Shown here one piece after another: positions 14,753 through 22,258 of a DNA stretch of 38,779 nucleotides. This DNA is from a virus. Where the stretch lies: the IMG/VR virus record IMGVR_UViG_3300046464_000013, positions 1-38,779 of that record, one strand, 5' to 3'. A program made the translations under genes and the position numbers. Position 1 is the stretch's first letter, and every line of letters starts with the position of its first letter. The notes under the pieces were generated by a model. That model ran no database searches and was not told the DNA's origin. It saw only the letters and a list, made by a program, of their open reading frames with translations.

Positions 14753-15823
14753 TCAAATGGTTTCTTCTTCTTCATTGTACTCTGAATCTTCTCCAGCGTC
14801 AACCTTTGTATAGAGATCCAGGAAAGATTGTTTAGTGTCGTCATCAAAACGATTGATACACATGTTGACGGCAGTAAGACGGTCACTAAAAATCTCCATC
14901 GCTTGTGCAATATGAACTAAACGACGTGTTGTGATTACTTCATCAACACCACCATCAAAGAAAGTCTTACGAATGACACCTGCCCACCTCACAAGATTCT
15001 CTGCGAAGATAGTATCACAACCCATATTTCGTAGAATTTTTTCTTCTACCGATGCAGTTGGATAATCTTGCTCGAATGTAATTGGAAAACGTTCGAGGAA
15101 TGCTTCGTTGAGAATATTGGTTCCAACAAAGCGACCGTCATCGCTGCCTTTACCTTTAGTATTTGCAGTTGCAATAACATTGAATCCTTCCTTAGGAGTT
15201 ACATATTTACCAATTTTCTTGAGGAAAACACCCTTGCCCTCAAGTACAGATTGCAGACACAAGATTTTATTAGATGCCAGGTCAATCTCATCTAGAAGAA
15301 GTATAGCTCCACGTTCCAGAGCTTCGATGACTGGACCATTATGCCAAACAGTGTCACCATTAACAAGACGAAAACCACCAATAAGATCGTCTTCATCAGT
15401 TTCGATTGTGATGTTGACACGAATCAACTCGCGTTTCGCTGCAGCACAAGCCTGCTCAACGGACAAGGTTTTACCATTACCTGAAAGACCCGTGATAAAA
15501 ATAGGATAAAATTTATTAGAGGAGATAACTTTGCGAACAGATGCGAAGTTACCAAAAGGGACATAGGAATCATCTTTTACAGGAATGTAATTAGATACAG
15601 GTGTTGCAGAGGGTGCTTCATATGCTTGCTCAATTTCTTGAACAGTTAGGTTCCATTTACCCCTACCAGATTTATAAGAGTCAAGACGTTTGGTAGCAGT
15701 AGCATACGATACACCAAGAGATGCTGCTGAACTACGGACCTGAATAGTATCAACCTCACAACCATATAGTTCGGTCAGATGATTGACAAGGGCTGTTGTA
15801 GTGACTTCAGACTTGCGGGGCAT
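14753..15823 (-). CDS. cobS: CobS-like MoxR-family AAA+ ATPase
   Basis: The 356-residue protein resembles the CobS subunit of aerobic cobaltochelatase and other MoxR ATPases. Walker A is GLSGNGKT at 112-119, Walker B is ILLLDEID with D178 and E179, sensor 1 is NVIATANTKGKG, and TTRRLVHIAQA follows. The N-terminal 60 residues look like a helix-turn-helix (SSAASLGVSYATATKRL). CobS normally works with CobT and CobN. A CobT-like VWA protein lies 1.0 kb upstream, but no CobN is present, so host CobN or a different job is needed. An extended -10 promoter and AAAGGAAAG precede the ATG. cobS is a common cyanophage gene. Confidence 0.88.
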   Translation of the reverse strand: MPRKSEVTTTALVNHLTELYGCEVDTIQVRSSAASLGVSYATATKRLDSYKSGRGKWNLTVQEIEQAYEAPSATPVSNYIPVKDDSYVPFGNFASVRKVISSNKFYPIFITGLSGNGKTLSVEQACAAAKRELIRVNITIETDEDDLIGGFRLVNGDTVWHNGPVIEALERGAILLLDEIDLASNKILCLQSVLEGKGVFLKKIGKYVTPKEGFNVIATANTKGKGSDDGRFVGTNILNEAFLERFPITFEQDYPTASVEEKILRNMGCDTIFAENLVRWAGVIRKTFFDGGVDEVITTRRLVHIAQAMEIFSDRLTAVNMCINRFDDDTKQSFLDLYTKVDAGEDSEYNEEEETI

Positions 15824-15846
15824 TGCTTTCCTTTGTTTACTTTGTA

Positions 15847-15855
15847 ATTATAGCA
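15847..15855 (-). promoter_or_regulatory. extended -10 promoter before cobS
   Basis: The minus strand reads TGCTATAAT, a perfect extended -10 of host sigma-70 type, 24 bases before the cobS ATG. No good -35 is seen. The same element with small changes precedes the CobT-like gene and gp55. Confidence 0.65.
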
Positions 15856-15874
15856 GGTTTGGGGTCGTTTTGGG

Positions 15875-16387
15875 TCAGACCCAGGACGGTTTTTTATCTG
15901 GCAGTCTTAGGTAGTTGTCAGATACCCATGGTTTAGATGCAATGTACATCTTGTATGCAGTGAAGATATCAATGCTGGTATCATACTTATACTCGTCAGG
16001 TCCTGCAAAGACAAAAGGAGTGTGATCATCCCACTTCACATAGGGAATGATTTCATCAGCAGCAATAAGAGTCCTATAACAGGTATGGTTTTTTCCATAC
16101 CGATTGTAATACTCGTCACATAATGCAACGCCATGCTCAAGCAACCAGCGAGCATTTGCTATAGTCTCGTTTGCCCAGATAGTACAAGGGTGATTACGGA
16201 ACGCTCCCTTCTCTGTAGCATAGGGTGTACCGTCTTTCTTAGGCAAAGTACCATAACCATGCCCCCACTTGTCTGAGGCGACTATAGCGAGCATCTGGCA
16301 GGTCTCCAGGGGCATCTTGACGACATGTTTGTCAGGTAGGACAGCAGCAGATTTCCATGGAGACTCATCAGTGACAAAGATGTTCAT
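15875..16387 (-). CDS. conserved phage protein of unknown function
   Basis: The 170-residue protein begins MNIFVTDESPWKSAAVLPDKHVVKMPLE. It also carries FRNHPCTIWANETIANARWLLEHG and LCDEYYNRYGKNHTCY, a pattern I know from many phage proteins of unknown role. The invariant-looking DKH, NHPC and RYGK residues could make an active site. I chose the ATG at 16387 because it overlaps the preceding membrane gene by ATGA; a TTG at 16444 would add 19 residues. A palindrome TGGGTCTGACCCA lies at its stop codon but lacks a T-run. Confidence 0.65.
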   Translation of the reverse strand: MNIFVTDESPWKSAAVLPDKHVVKMPLETCQMLAIVASDKWGHGYGTLPKKDGTPYATEKGAFRNHPCTIWANETIANARWLLEHGVALCDEYYNRYGKNHTCYRTLIAADEIIPYVKWDDHTPFVFAGPDEYKYDTSIDIFTAYKMYIASKPWVSDNYLRLPDKKPSWV

Positions 16388-16593
16388 AGCAAATGCGATA
16401 CAGAGATCACTAGGAGGAATGTAACCATAATAACGATGTCCCAAGATTTTGTCCTTACAAAGTAAGGAATTGAAATACTATCACCCACCATCTGCAATAC
16501 GACACCAAGTGTTGTATTGATATGAAGGATAGTAAAGTAGGCAATAATCACAAGACCACTGCCCAATACCCTCATGGGAACAGTAATGTTCAT
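16384..16593 (-). CDS. small two-helix membrane protein
   Basis: The 69-residue protein has two hydrophobic segments, near residues 9-35 (LGSGLVIIAYFTILHI, then LGVVLQMVG) and 51-66 (DIVIMVTFLLVISVS). It is coupled by TAATG to the 46-residue gene upstream and by ATGA to the gene downstream. I see no Shine-Dalgarno of its own. Function unknown. Confidence 0.6.
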   Translation of the reverse strand: MNITVPMRVLGSGLVIIAYFTILHINTTLGVVLQMVGDSISIPYFVRTKSWDIVIMVTFLLVISVSHLL

Positions 16594-16733
16594 TAGAATA
16601 CTGCCGTTACTCCCATGATAGTTGCTCCAGGGTTTCGTGCCAAGGCAACTTTCTTAGCATCGTCATAGTCTGTAGCAATAACAATTTCATCGAAAACTGT
16701 TCCTGCTTTGAATAGTTGTACTTTACACTTCAT
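16593..16733 (-). CDS. 46-residue conserved-looking small protein
   Basis: The frame runs from the ATG at 16733, which overlaps the stop of the CobT-like gene as ATGA, to a TAA that overlaps the next start as TAATG. The product begins MKCKVQLFKAGTVFDEIVI, contains YDDAKKVALARNPGA and ends GVTAVF. The alternation of strand, helix and strand looks like a compact real domain. Both overlaps and this composition argue for a gene. Function unknown; it resembles short proteins I recall from other cyanophages. Confidence 0.7.
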   Translation of the reverse strand: MKCKVQLFKAGTVFDEIVIATDYDDAKKVALARNPGATIMGVTAVF

Positions 16734-18823
16734 GCGATTTGCTCAATAAATGCGTTAAGGATGGTCTTGTTTGTCATTTTAGAACCCATATGCTTTTTAA
16801 ATGCACGAGTGAGTTCTGCTTTAGTTGCAACTTCATGTTTTTGTTTGACTTCAAGATCCATAGACCCCATCCCAGTATTCTTATCTGGCATGTAAAACGC
16901 TTCAGTAAATCCTGCTCGTTCTTTAATAGAAGCAAACTTCTCCTTTCTCCACTGTTTATCAATAGCATCAATTTCATCATATGCAAAATCACGAACAAGT
17001 TTAGTCAAATCACTTTTGCCACATAGACGAATGCCAATCCAATTATAATCAGTAATCTCACGATAGAATGACACTATCGCCTTTGTAGTTTCATATGGTT
17101 GACTTGAGATTTTACGAGTGTATCCAGTCTTAGGGTCGCGAAGAAAGAATAGTTTACCACGAGTGTGACAAAGATACTGACAATGATACTCACCAGCACG
17201 ATAAGCATGGTCGTCAGAGAACTGATGAACGTAACTCATAGGATTTGCTTCACCATCAGTCAGGCAAATAACGTTAACCTTGCTAACACGATCAACCCTT
17301 TTCATAGTTTCCACAATACTACGAGTGCAATAAACCGCTTCTGCAAGAGGAGTGCCACCAAGAGTATATGGACTGTAATGAGATAGTCTCCATCCAGACA
17401 TAGAAAAGACTTGTAGATAAACAAGTTTCATAGACTTCTCTAGAGATTGCTTATTCTGACGAGAAGAGAACATCTCAAACAATCGAAAACATTCTGATAT
17501 AGCAAGTTCGCCTGGATTACTCTCCGTAGGTTCAATGTTTGTTGAAACATATCCAGACTGAAAAGCAAATACCCTGAATGGAATGCCCGACTTTTTACAG
17601 AACCAAATCAGATTATAAACCTGCTTCAGAGTGTCTAGAAGTTGATGTTGCATAGAACCAGACCAGTCAATATGCATCACCAGTCCATGATTCTTACCCT
17701 CAGGGATGATAGTAATTTTCTTGAAGATGTCATCGTTATACTTGTAAGTATGTAGTTTGTTAGTGTCAAGAACACCAGTCTTAGAAGTTGCTGCACGTTT
17801 ATATTCGTCAGCCGACTTCCTCATTTCAAACTGCTTGCACAAATAGTTGACAGTCTTCTGAGTATCTTTTTTAAAGGAAGTATAATGATCTATAGCATAT
17901 TCAACGTTATCTTTCCAATCAGGTCTACGACTTTCATCGTAGAAATGGTTATTCAAATTGTCTTGAATTTCATTGAAAGGAACAATATAATTATCAATTT
18001 TAGGATCGGGTATATTAAGATACACCCATTCCTTTGCATCGTCATCTACAAGAGTTTCTAGTGCTTGAGCAAGTGCTTCATCAGTAACAGACTTGGTTTC
18101 ATCACTACCATAGTATGGAGTAAGTTCTGATTGTGATGCAGAATCTTCTTGTTGCTGCTCATCTTCTCCATCATAATCACTTTCACTCTCATCATCACCG
18201 TCTTCAGAGGAAGGATTTATCTCTTCTTCGCGGTCTGCTTGTTTGTTACCATTAGCAGAAGGTGGAGGAAGTACATCTTCTTCTTTTTCTTCCTGTTTTT
18301 CCGAACAGAAATCGTAAAGTTCTGTCGCAAGATCAATAACATCTTGGAAAGTCTTAGTCAATTCTACACGTTCAACCCATACCAACTCTTCATCATCAAA
18401 TAAAATATTAGGATTGCCCTTGAAGTAAAGATTGATACGATCAATCAAAGACAAGGTATCAAGGTTATCATCTTTCACACCAAAGAAATCTCTCTCCCAA
18501 AGTTCTTTATAACCTTCAAAGAAGGAACGACGGAGACCAGGATAAGTACGCTTCATCATACGCTCAATACGAGCATCCTCTATGACATTCACGAATGCTT
18601 TTGAAGTAGTACCAAAATCCTCATTGGGTGTATAGAGAGCATGTCCCACTTCATGCCCTACCAGAAGGTCATATACCGTGTTAGAGGCAGTCTTCCAGAT
18701 GGGGAGGATGAGAGTCCTACTATTAACATCGAAACAGGCAGTGCTAACCTTACGATGCTCTACTTGAAGATTCTCCGTAGCGAGCAGTTTGGCGAGAGTG
18801 CCTTTGACTTCCTGAGTGTTCAT
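16730..18823 (-). CDS. CobT-like VWA-domain protein with HExxH metallopeptidase motif
   Basis: The 697-residue protein is a VWA partner for the CobS-like ATPase. An N-terminal domain carries HEVGH at 57-61, the zinc signature of metallopeptidases. IEDARIERMMKRTYPGLRR follows, in which ED could give the third ligand; an E-D-A-R-x-E...PGL segment also occurs in CobT/NorD proteins. A very acidic linker (about 190-245) is typical of CobT. The C-terminal VWA domain has the MIDAS motif DWSGSM (D-x-S-x-S), then VNVICLTDGEANP. The ATG at 18823 is preceded by AGAGAGACGG; an earlier non-ATG start at 18865 seems unlikely. It may act in metal chelation, proteolysis or complex remodelling; I cannot choose. 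Confidence 0.8.
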   Translation of the reverse strand: MNTQEVKGTLAKLLATENLQVEHRKVSTACFDVNSRTLILPIWKTASNTVYDLLVGHEVGHALYTPNEDFGTTSKAFVNVIEDARIERMMKRTYPGLRRSFFEGYKELWERDFFGVKDDNLDTLSLIDRINLYFKGNPNILFDDEELVWVERVELTKTFQDVIDLATELYDFCSEKQEEKEEDVLPPPSANGNKQADREEEINPSSEDGDDESESDYDGEDEQQQEDSASQSELTPYYGSDETKSVTDEALAQALETLVDDDAKEWVYLNIPDPKIDNYIVPFNEIQDNLNNHFYDESRRPDWKDNVEYAIDHYTSFKKDTQKTVNYLCKQFEMRKSADEYKRAATSKTGVLDTNKLHTYKYNDDIFKKITIIPEGKNHGLVMHIDWSGSMQHQLLDTLKQVYNLIWFCKKSGIPFRVFAFQSGYVSTNIEPTESNPGELAISECFRLFEMFSSRQNKQSLEKSMKLVYLQVFSMSGWRLSHYSPYTLGGTPLAEAVYCTRSIVETMKRVDRVSKVNVICLTDGEANPMSYVHQFSDDHAYRAGEYHCQYLCHTRGKLFFLRDPKTGYTRKISSQPYETTKAIVSFYREITDYNWIGIRLCGKSDLTKLVRDFAYDEIDAIDKQWRKEKFASIKERAGFTEAFYMPDKNTGMGSMDLEVKQKHEVATKAELTRAFKKHMGSKMTNKTILNAFIEQIA

Positions 18824-18836
18824 CCGTCTCTCTTGG

Positions 18837-19061
18837 TTACTCTGTAAGTATAGCACTGTCGTCAAGGTATGGGGACACTATAGGGACACTTTGGTTACTG
18901 TCCCAGTGGCGGATCACTCCAGCAACAATGAAGCAATTAGTAATGAGATAACTAAAAAACACGAGAGATCGTATAACAACAATAGCATTATCATACCCCT
19001 CGGTCTTCTCATCAGAGAAAGAACCCAATGCATATTTCCAAACTCTCAATATTTTTTTCAC
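18837..19061 (-). CDS. small membrane protein
   Basis: The 74-residue protein begins MKKILRVWKYALGSFSDEKTEGYDN and has one membrane segment (IRSLVFFSYLITNCFIVAGVI, about residues 30-50), ending in a polar tail. The N-terminal amphipathic RVWKYALGSFSDEKT block looks conserved. It overlaps the glutaredoxin-like stop as ATGA. The downstream cobT-like promoter lies partly in its last codons. Function unknown. Confidence 0.65.
   Translation of the reverse strand: MKKILRVWKYALGSFSDEKTEGYDNAIVVIRSLVFFSYLITNCFIVAGVIRHWDSNQSVPIVSPYLDDSAILTE
18847..18855 (-). promoter_or_regulatory. extended -10 promoter before the CobT-like gene
   Basis: The minus strand reads TGCTATACT, 24 bases before the ATG, followed by TTACAGAGTAAC. 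The cobS promoter reads TGCTATAAT then TTACAAAGTAAAC, so the two gene starts share a promoter-leader block and are likely expressed together. Confidence 0.6.
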
Positions 19062-19294
19062 ACAAGCATTCCCTTCTCTTGTAGGAAATGTAATGTGTCA
19101 TGCATATTACCAACATGCTTATAACCCAAAGATACTTGGGGGTAGGTCGCCCCTTCGCCAAATTCATTTTCAAATGATCTTTGAGTAAAGTGCTTGTTGA
19201 GTTTATACTCTAAAAACTCTCCACCAAGAGACTCTAATAGTGCTGCCATACGCTCACACTCTTGACTACCATTTGAATAGATTACTGCTTGCAT
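19058..19294 (-). CDS. glutaredoxin-like protein with SQEC in place of CPxC
   Basis: The 78-residue protein has the glutaredoxin pattern: the first strand AVIYSN, an active-site loop, helix ERMAALLESLGG, and ATYPQVSLGYKHVGN with the cis-proline before QV. The expected C-P-x-C is replaced by S-Q-E-C, so the N-terminal nucleophile is Ser and only the second Cys remains. It could still bind glutathione or act as a one-Cys protein, but ordinary dithiol reduction seems impossible. I took the second ATG (19294), which gives the usual N-terminus; an ATG at 19318 is an alternative. It overlaps the Cys-rich gene by 13 bases. Confidence 0.75.
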   Translation of the reverse strand: MQAVIYSNGSQECERMAALLESLGGEFLEYKLNKHFTQRSFENEFGEGATYPQVSLGYKHVGNMHDTLHFLQEKGMLV

Positions 19295-19428
19295 TTTTTT
19301 AACCAACAGGGTTTGCATAGTGAATTTTTATATTTATTCTCGGACGGAACATAGCATCCGACTTGAGGACATTGATTTGCTGGTATCATCTTTTGACACC
19401 CAGAGCATTCCGTTTCCCACATCTTCAT
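19282..19428 (-). CDS. 48-residue cysteine-rich protein, probable zinc-binding
   Basis: The product contains seven cysteines: C8-x2-C11 (ECSGCQ), C20, C25, C38-x2-C41 (LCKPCW) and C46. Two CxxC pairs 26 residues apart are the layout of a small zinc ribbon, and the end is basic (WLKKCKQ). Its ATG overlaps the stop of the 99-residue gene as ATGA and its TAA overlaps the glutaredoxin start region. It lies next to a redox-type gene. RNA or protein binding is possible, but no known family is assigned. Confidence 0.65.
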   Translation of the reverse strand: MKMWETECSGCQKMIPANQCPQVGCYVPSENKYKNSLCKPCWLKKCKQ

Positions 19429-19724
19429 AATGTTCTCTCCAATCTATTTGTTGCTTGGTCTGGGAAGTCTCTTGGTCTACTATCAGTAGCATTATCAGTC
19501 TTAGGAGAACCTTCATTCGCCTTCATCGTATGCTGATAGTTTGCTCTCGGATATCTAATACAGAATGGATCAGGCATCCAGTATGTTACCTGCCATTCTT
19601 GTTCGGGACACAACTCAAGGTGCTTCTCTACACTATGAGAGAAAATACCAATTTGAATGTATCCATCATGACTGACACATCTACCATTACCAATGTCAAC
19701 TAGGAATAGCACCTTACTACTCAT
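19425..19724 (-). CDS. hypothetical protein, 99 residues
   Basis: The product begins MSSKVLFLVDIGNGRCVSHDGYIQIGIFSHSVEK, has WQVTYWMPDPFCIRYPRANYQH, and ends in a polar, probably disordered tail (NATDSRPRDFPDQATNRLERTL). It resembles no family I know. The start overlaps the stop of the 43-residue gene by ATGA, and its stop overlaps the Cys-rich gene by ATGA, which supports the frame. Confidence 0.6.
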   Translation of the reverse strand: MSSKVLFLVDIGNGRCVSHDGYIQIGIFSHSVEKHLELCPEQEWQVTYWMPDPFCIRYPRANYQHTMKANEGSPKTDNATDSRPRDFPDQATNRLERTL

Positions 19725-19852
19725 AGCAGTTCTTGCTCTGGGTTAAGATTTTTCACGAATTGCTCAGGATCCTTTTCTGACTTATGCACCCAATGATAGC
19801 GCATCATCTCGAAAATAGGATCCCACATGGGGACACAGACATAATCCTTCAT
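19721..19852 (-). CDS. 43-residue small protein
   Basis: The product begins MKDYVCVPMWDPIFEMMRYHWVHK and ends DPEQFVKNLNPEQELL. It is linked by ATGA on both sides, to the 39-residue gene upstream and the 99-residue gene downstream. The aromatic/Met-rich first half and acidic end suggest a folded mini-protein rather than a chance frame. Function unknown. Confidence 0.6.
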   Translation of the reverse strand: MKDYVCVPMWDPIFEMMRYHWVHKSEKDPEQFVKNLNPEQELL

Positions 19853-19968
19853 GTGTGTCTCGCAGCAAGTTCTTTCAGTTCCTTTGCAGTCAACTTATCC
19901 AATCGCTCTGTGAAATGGTCTAGCAGCAATTGTTTATATTGTTTCTTAGTCACGTTGTCTCCAGTCAT
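19849..19968 (-). CDS. 39-residue small helical protein
   Basis: The product begins MTGDNVTKKQYKQLLLDHF and then forms an amphipathic helix TERLDKLTAKELKELAAR. A GTG at codon 6 is an alternative start. It overlaps the end of the 104-residue gene by 23 bases and the start of the 43-residue gene by ATGA. Unknown function. Confidence 0.5.
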   Translation of the reverse strand: MTGDNVTKKQYKQLLLDHFTERLDKLTAKELKELAARHT

Positions 19969-20260
19969 CAGGTTTGTCTTGGTGAAACCAACTCTTGATA
20001 TCGTCAGCATCAGTGAATCCCCTTTTATGATTGGATGGGTCGGGGTCTCCTAAACCCATCCTATTCAGAAAATCGTCGGTACTACCTTCTTCAATGTCTT
20101 GTGCTGCTTGGCGTCTGGCCATTTTTAACATCTCGTTGGCAGATGTATTTGCTTTAGCGAGTTTCTGTGCCCAGATCATATCATCTAGTTTTACATCTTC
20201 ATTATTTGCTATACATTTACAAATAAATTCTAATCGCAGTCGGTACTGTGTAGAAAGCAA
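19946..20260 (-). CDS. hypothetical protein with TTG start
   Basis: The 104-residue protein reads LSTQYRLRLEFICKCIANNEDVKLDDMIWAQKLAKANTSANEM, then ARRQAAQDIEEGSTDDFLNRMGLGDPDPSNHKRGF. It is helical and acidic and I recall relatives in cyanophages downstream of gp46. No ATG is near; the TTG at 20260 is preceded by a strong AGGGGGA at good spacing, so I take it as the start. A CCTAAATA element precedes the gene and overlaps the gp46 stop. Confidence 0.65.
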   Translation of the reverse strand: MLSTQYRLRLEFICKCIANNEDVKLDDMIWAQKLAKANTSANEMLKMARRQAAQDIEEGSTDDFLNRMGLGDPDPSNHKRGFTDADDIKSWFHQDKPDDWRQRD

Positions 20261-20282
20261 AAGTTTTCCCCCTAATCAAGTT

Positions 20283-20290
20283 TATTTAGG
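20283..20290 (-). promoter_or_regulatory. possible late promoter (CCTAAATA type)
   Basis: CCTAAATA on the minus strand lies 23 bases before the TTG start of the 104-residue gene and contains the gp46 stop codon. It could start late transcription of the small-gene run. Confidence 0.4.
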
Positions 20291-22007
20291 ACTCATCTGA
20301 CATCTTGGAAAAGTCATTAATCTTTTCAAACTTCAGTGTTCGCAAGAACTTATCGACAAGAATGTCTCCTTTGTGTGAGATAACAAAGACATTTGTCTCT
20401 TGTCCCAAACTTCTAAGAATACTTAGTAGTTCTGCTGTGGCAGAAGAATCTAGAGAACTATCAAATACTTCATCAAGAATGAGCAAATTGGTGGCAACAC
20501 TATTTTTCATCCGAGCAACTTCACGCCATGTAAACAGAAGTGCTAAATCAATCTTCTGCTTCTCACCTTCAGAGAAGGATGCATAAGAAAACTCATCTCT
20601 AAAGCGACTCTTGATGACTTCATTAAACTCCTCATCTAAAGTAAAGTTAACAAAGAAATCCATTGACTGAAGATACTTGTTAATTAGTTGATTGAAGATA
20701 GGAATATATTTTTTAATAATCTGACTTTTAATTCCCGAATCTTTAAGAAGAGAAGCAACGACTTGAAACTCATCTAATTGCTGACTGACTGCAGAGCAGT
20801 CTTCCTCAGTTTTACTGTGCTCTTTTTGATACTCAAATAAAATTTCTTCTTCCTGATCAATATTAGGTGTACTCTGTTGTAGTTCAACGATTTCATTTGT
20901 AATACGAAGATTCTCCATTTCAATACGAACAATCTCTCGTTCAAATGCAGATGCATCACTACGAACTTCATAGAGTTGAGCAGATGTATCCTCCATCTTA
21001 GTAACAACATCTACTGCATCAGTAATATCTTTAGTGAAACCTTCAATCTCACTTGCAAGAATTTTACCTGATGAAGACATCAGAGTAACTTTCTCCCTCT
21101 TAAACTCAGTGTTTATATCTTGACTACAAGTAGGACAAACATCATGGTCCTTGAAGAACTTCATGTTTCTTGCAATCAGTTTTAGTTCAGACTTTCTATC
21201 TGATTGACCTTGACGAAGTTTACGAACAAATTTTTTCTGTTCTTCAATGTCACCCATCTGTTCTTCTAGGATAACAACTTCATCTTTTTTTAATTTATGG
21301 TGTGTATGCAGTTCTTGAATACGTTCTGCATTTGCATTATAAGTATCTTGTTTCTCTTCTTGACGATTTTGATTTACCTCTTTCAAAGAAGCAATCAACT
21401 TCTGTTGACTGTCAACCTTTTCCTTTGTTAGGCGAAGCATATGACCACAGTCATTATTCTGACTTTGAGCTGTACGAACACGATCTTTTAAAAGATTGTT
21501 CATGTTAGAGAATATATTGATATCCAAAAGGTCTTCAATTACTTCTCGTCTGTGAGCAGCAGGAAGTTGCATGAAGGGAACAAAGGTGCTAGACCCAAGA
21601 ATGACAACTTGGGTGAATGACTTATAGTTAAGTTTAAGTACAGATTGTTCGAGATACTTTTGCGTATCCTTAGTAGCAGCATCCTGGTCAACTAGTTTGT
21701 TATTCTTATAAAGTTCAAATGCATTTGGTTTAATACCTCTGAATACACGGTACTCATCTTTACCTATAGAAAAAGTAACCTCCACTTTACAACCCTTTTC
21801 ATTGATAGAGTTTACCAACTGAGGTTTGTTTATTTTACGGAATGCCTTTCCGAACAAAGCAAAACACAGGGCGTCCAACATAGTGGACTTCCCTGCGCCA
21901 TTAGAACCTACAATAAGTGTTGATGATGATTCACAAAAATCAATCTCCGTCCACTGATCTCCTGTTGAAAGGAAGTTTTTCCAGCGGATAGTCTCAAATA
22001 TAATCAT
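20286..22007 (-). CDS. 46: gp46 recombination endonuclease subunit (SbcC/Rad50-like)
   Basis: This ABC-type ATPase works with gp47 to resect DNA ends and feed UvsX. In its 573 residues Walker A is GSNGAGKS at 34-41. The zinc-hook CPTC is at 291-294, flanked by coiled coil from about 180 to 400. The signature region YASFSEGEKQKIDLAL and Walker B LLILDEVFDSSLD lie near the C-terminus, followed by the VFVISHKG segment. T4 gp46 has 560 residues. It starts with a TAATG overlap. Confidence 0.96.
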   Translation of the reverse strand: MIIFETIRWKNFLSTGDQWTEIDFCESSSTLIVGSNGAGKSTMLDALCFALFGKAFRKINKPQLVNSINEKGCKVEVTFSIGKDEYRVFRGIKPNAFELYKNNKLVDQDAATKDTQKYLEQSVLKLNYKSFTQVVILGSSTFVPFMQLPAAHRREVIEDLLDINIFSNMNNLLKDRVRTAQSQNNDCGHMLRLTKEKVDSQQKLIASLKEVNQNRQEEKQDTYNANAERIQELHTHHKLKKDEVVILEEQMGDIEEQKKFVRKLRQGQSDRKSELKLIARNMKFFKDHDVCPTCSQDINTEFKREKVTLMSSSGKILASEIEGFTKDITDAVDVVTKMEDTSAQLYEVRSDASAFEREIVRIEMENLRITNEIVELQQSTPNIDQEEEILFEYQKEHSKTEEDCSAVSQQLDEFQVVASLLKDSGIKSQIIKKYIPIFNQLINKYLQSMDFFVNFTLDEEFNEVIKSRFRDEFSYASFSEGEKQKIDLALLFTWREVARMKNSVATNLLILDEVFDSSLDSSATAELLSILRSLGQETNVFVISHKGDILVDKFLRTLKFEKINDFSKMSDES

Positions 22008-22258
22008 TAGGGAGGAGGAATAACTAGGTCGTCTTTAGAAATTACTGAATACTTATACCCATAATTGCTGCAATTTATAGCAACAACTTCGGGTTCTACT
22101 TCTACTATATCAAAATCATCAGAGTAATCATTTGCACTTAACTGTTCTCGGTATCTGATTGCATCATCTTCCTCTTCAAAAAGGCGAATGATTTTACTGT
22201 TTGTAGTGGTACGAACAGCATAAACACCGCCATTTTTTATGTCAGTTAAGATGAACAT
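22007..22258 (-). CDS. DUF3110-like small protein between gp46 and gp47
   Basis: The 83-residue protein has the pattern of DUF3110, a family known chiefly from cyanobacteria: a first strand FILTDIKNGGVYAV, then IIRLFEEEDDAIRYREQLSANDYSDDFDIVEVEP, and a later Cys (INCSNYGYKYSVI). The FE-x-ED-DA-x-RY core is the key. It is joined to gp47 and gp46 by TAATG overlaps on both sides. The T4 genome has different small genes here. Function unknown; the family suggests transfer from a cyanobacterial host. Confidence 0.65.
   Translation of the reverse strand: MFILTDIKNGGVYAVRTTTNSKIIRLFEEEDDAIRYREQLSANDYSDDFDIVEVEPEVVAINCSNYGYKYSVISKDDLVIPPP

Noticed and set aside
15108-15509. 133-residue open frame opposite cobS
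   Set aside because: Fully inside a strongly recognised ATPase gene with no ribosome site; treated as chance.
15868-15885. Palindrome TGGGTCTGACCCA as a terminator
   Set aside because: The stem is only five or six bases and there is no T-run on the minus strand.
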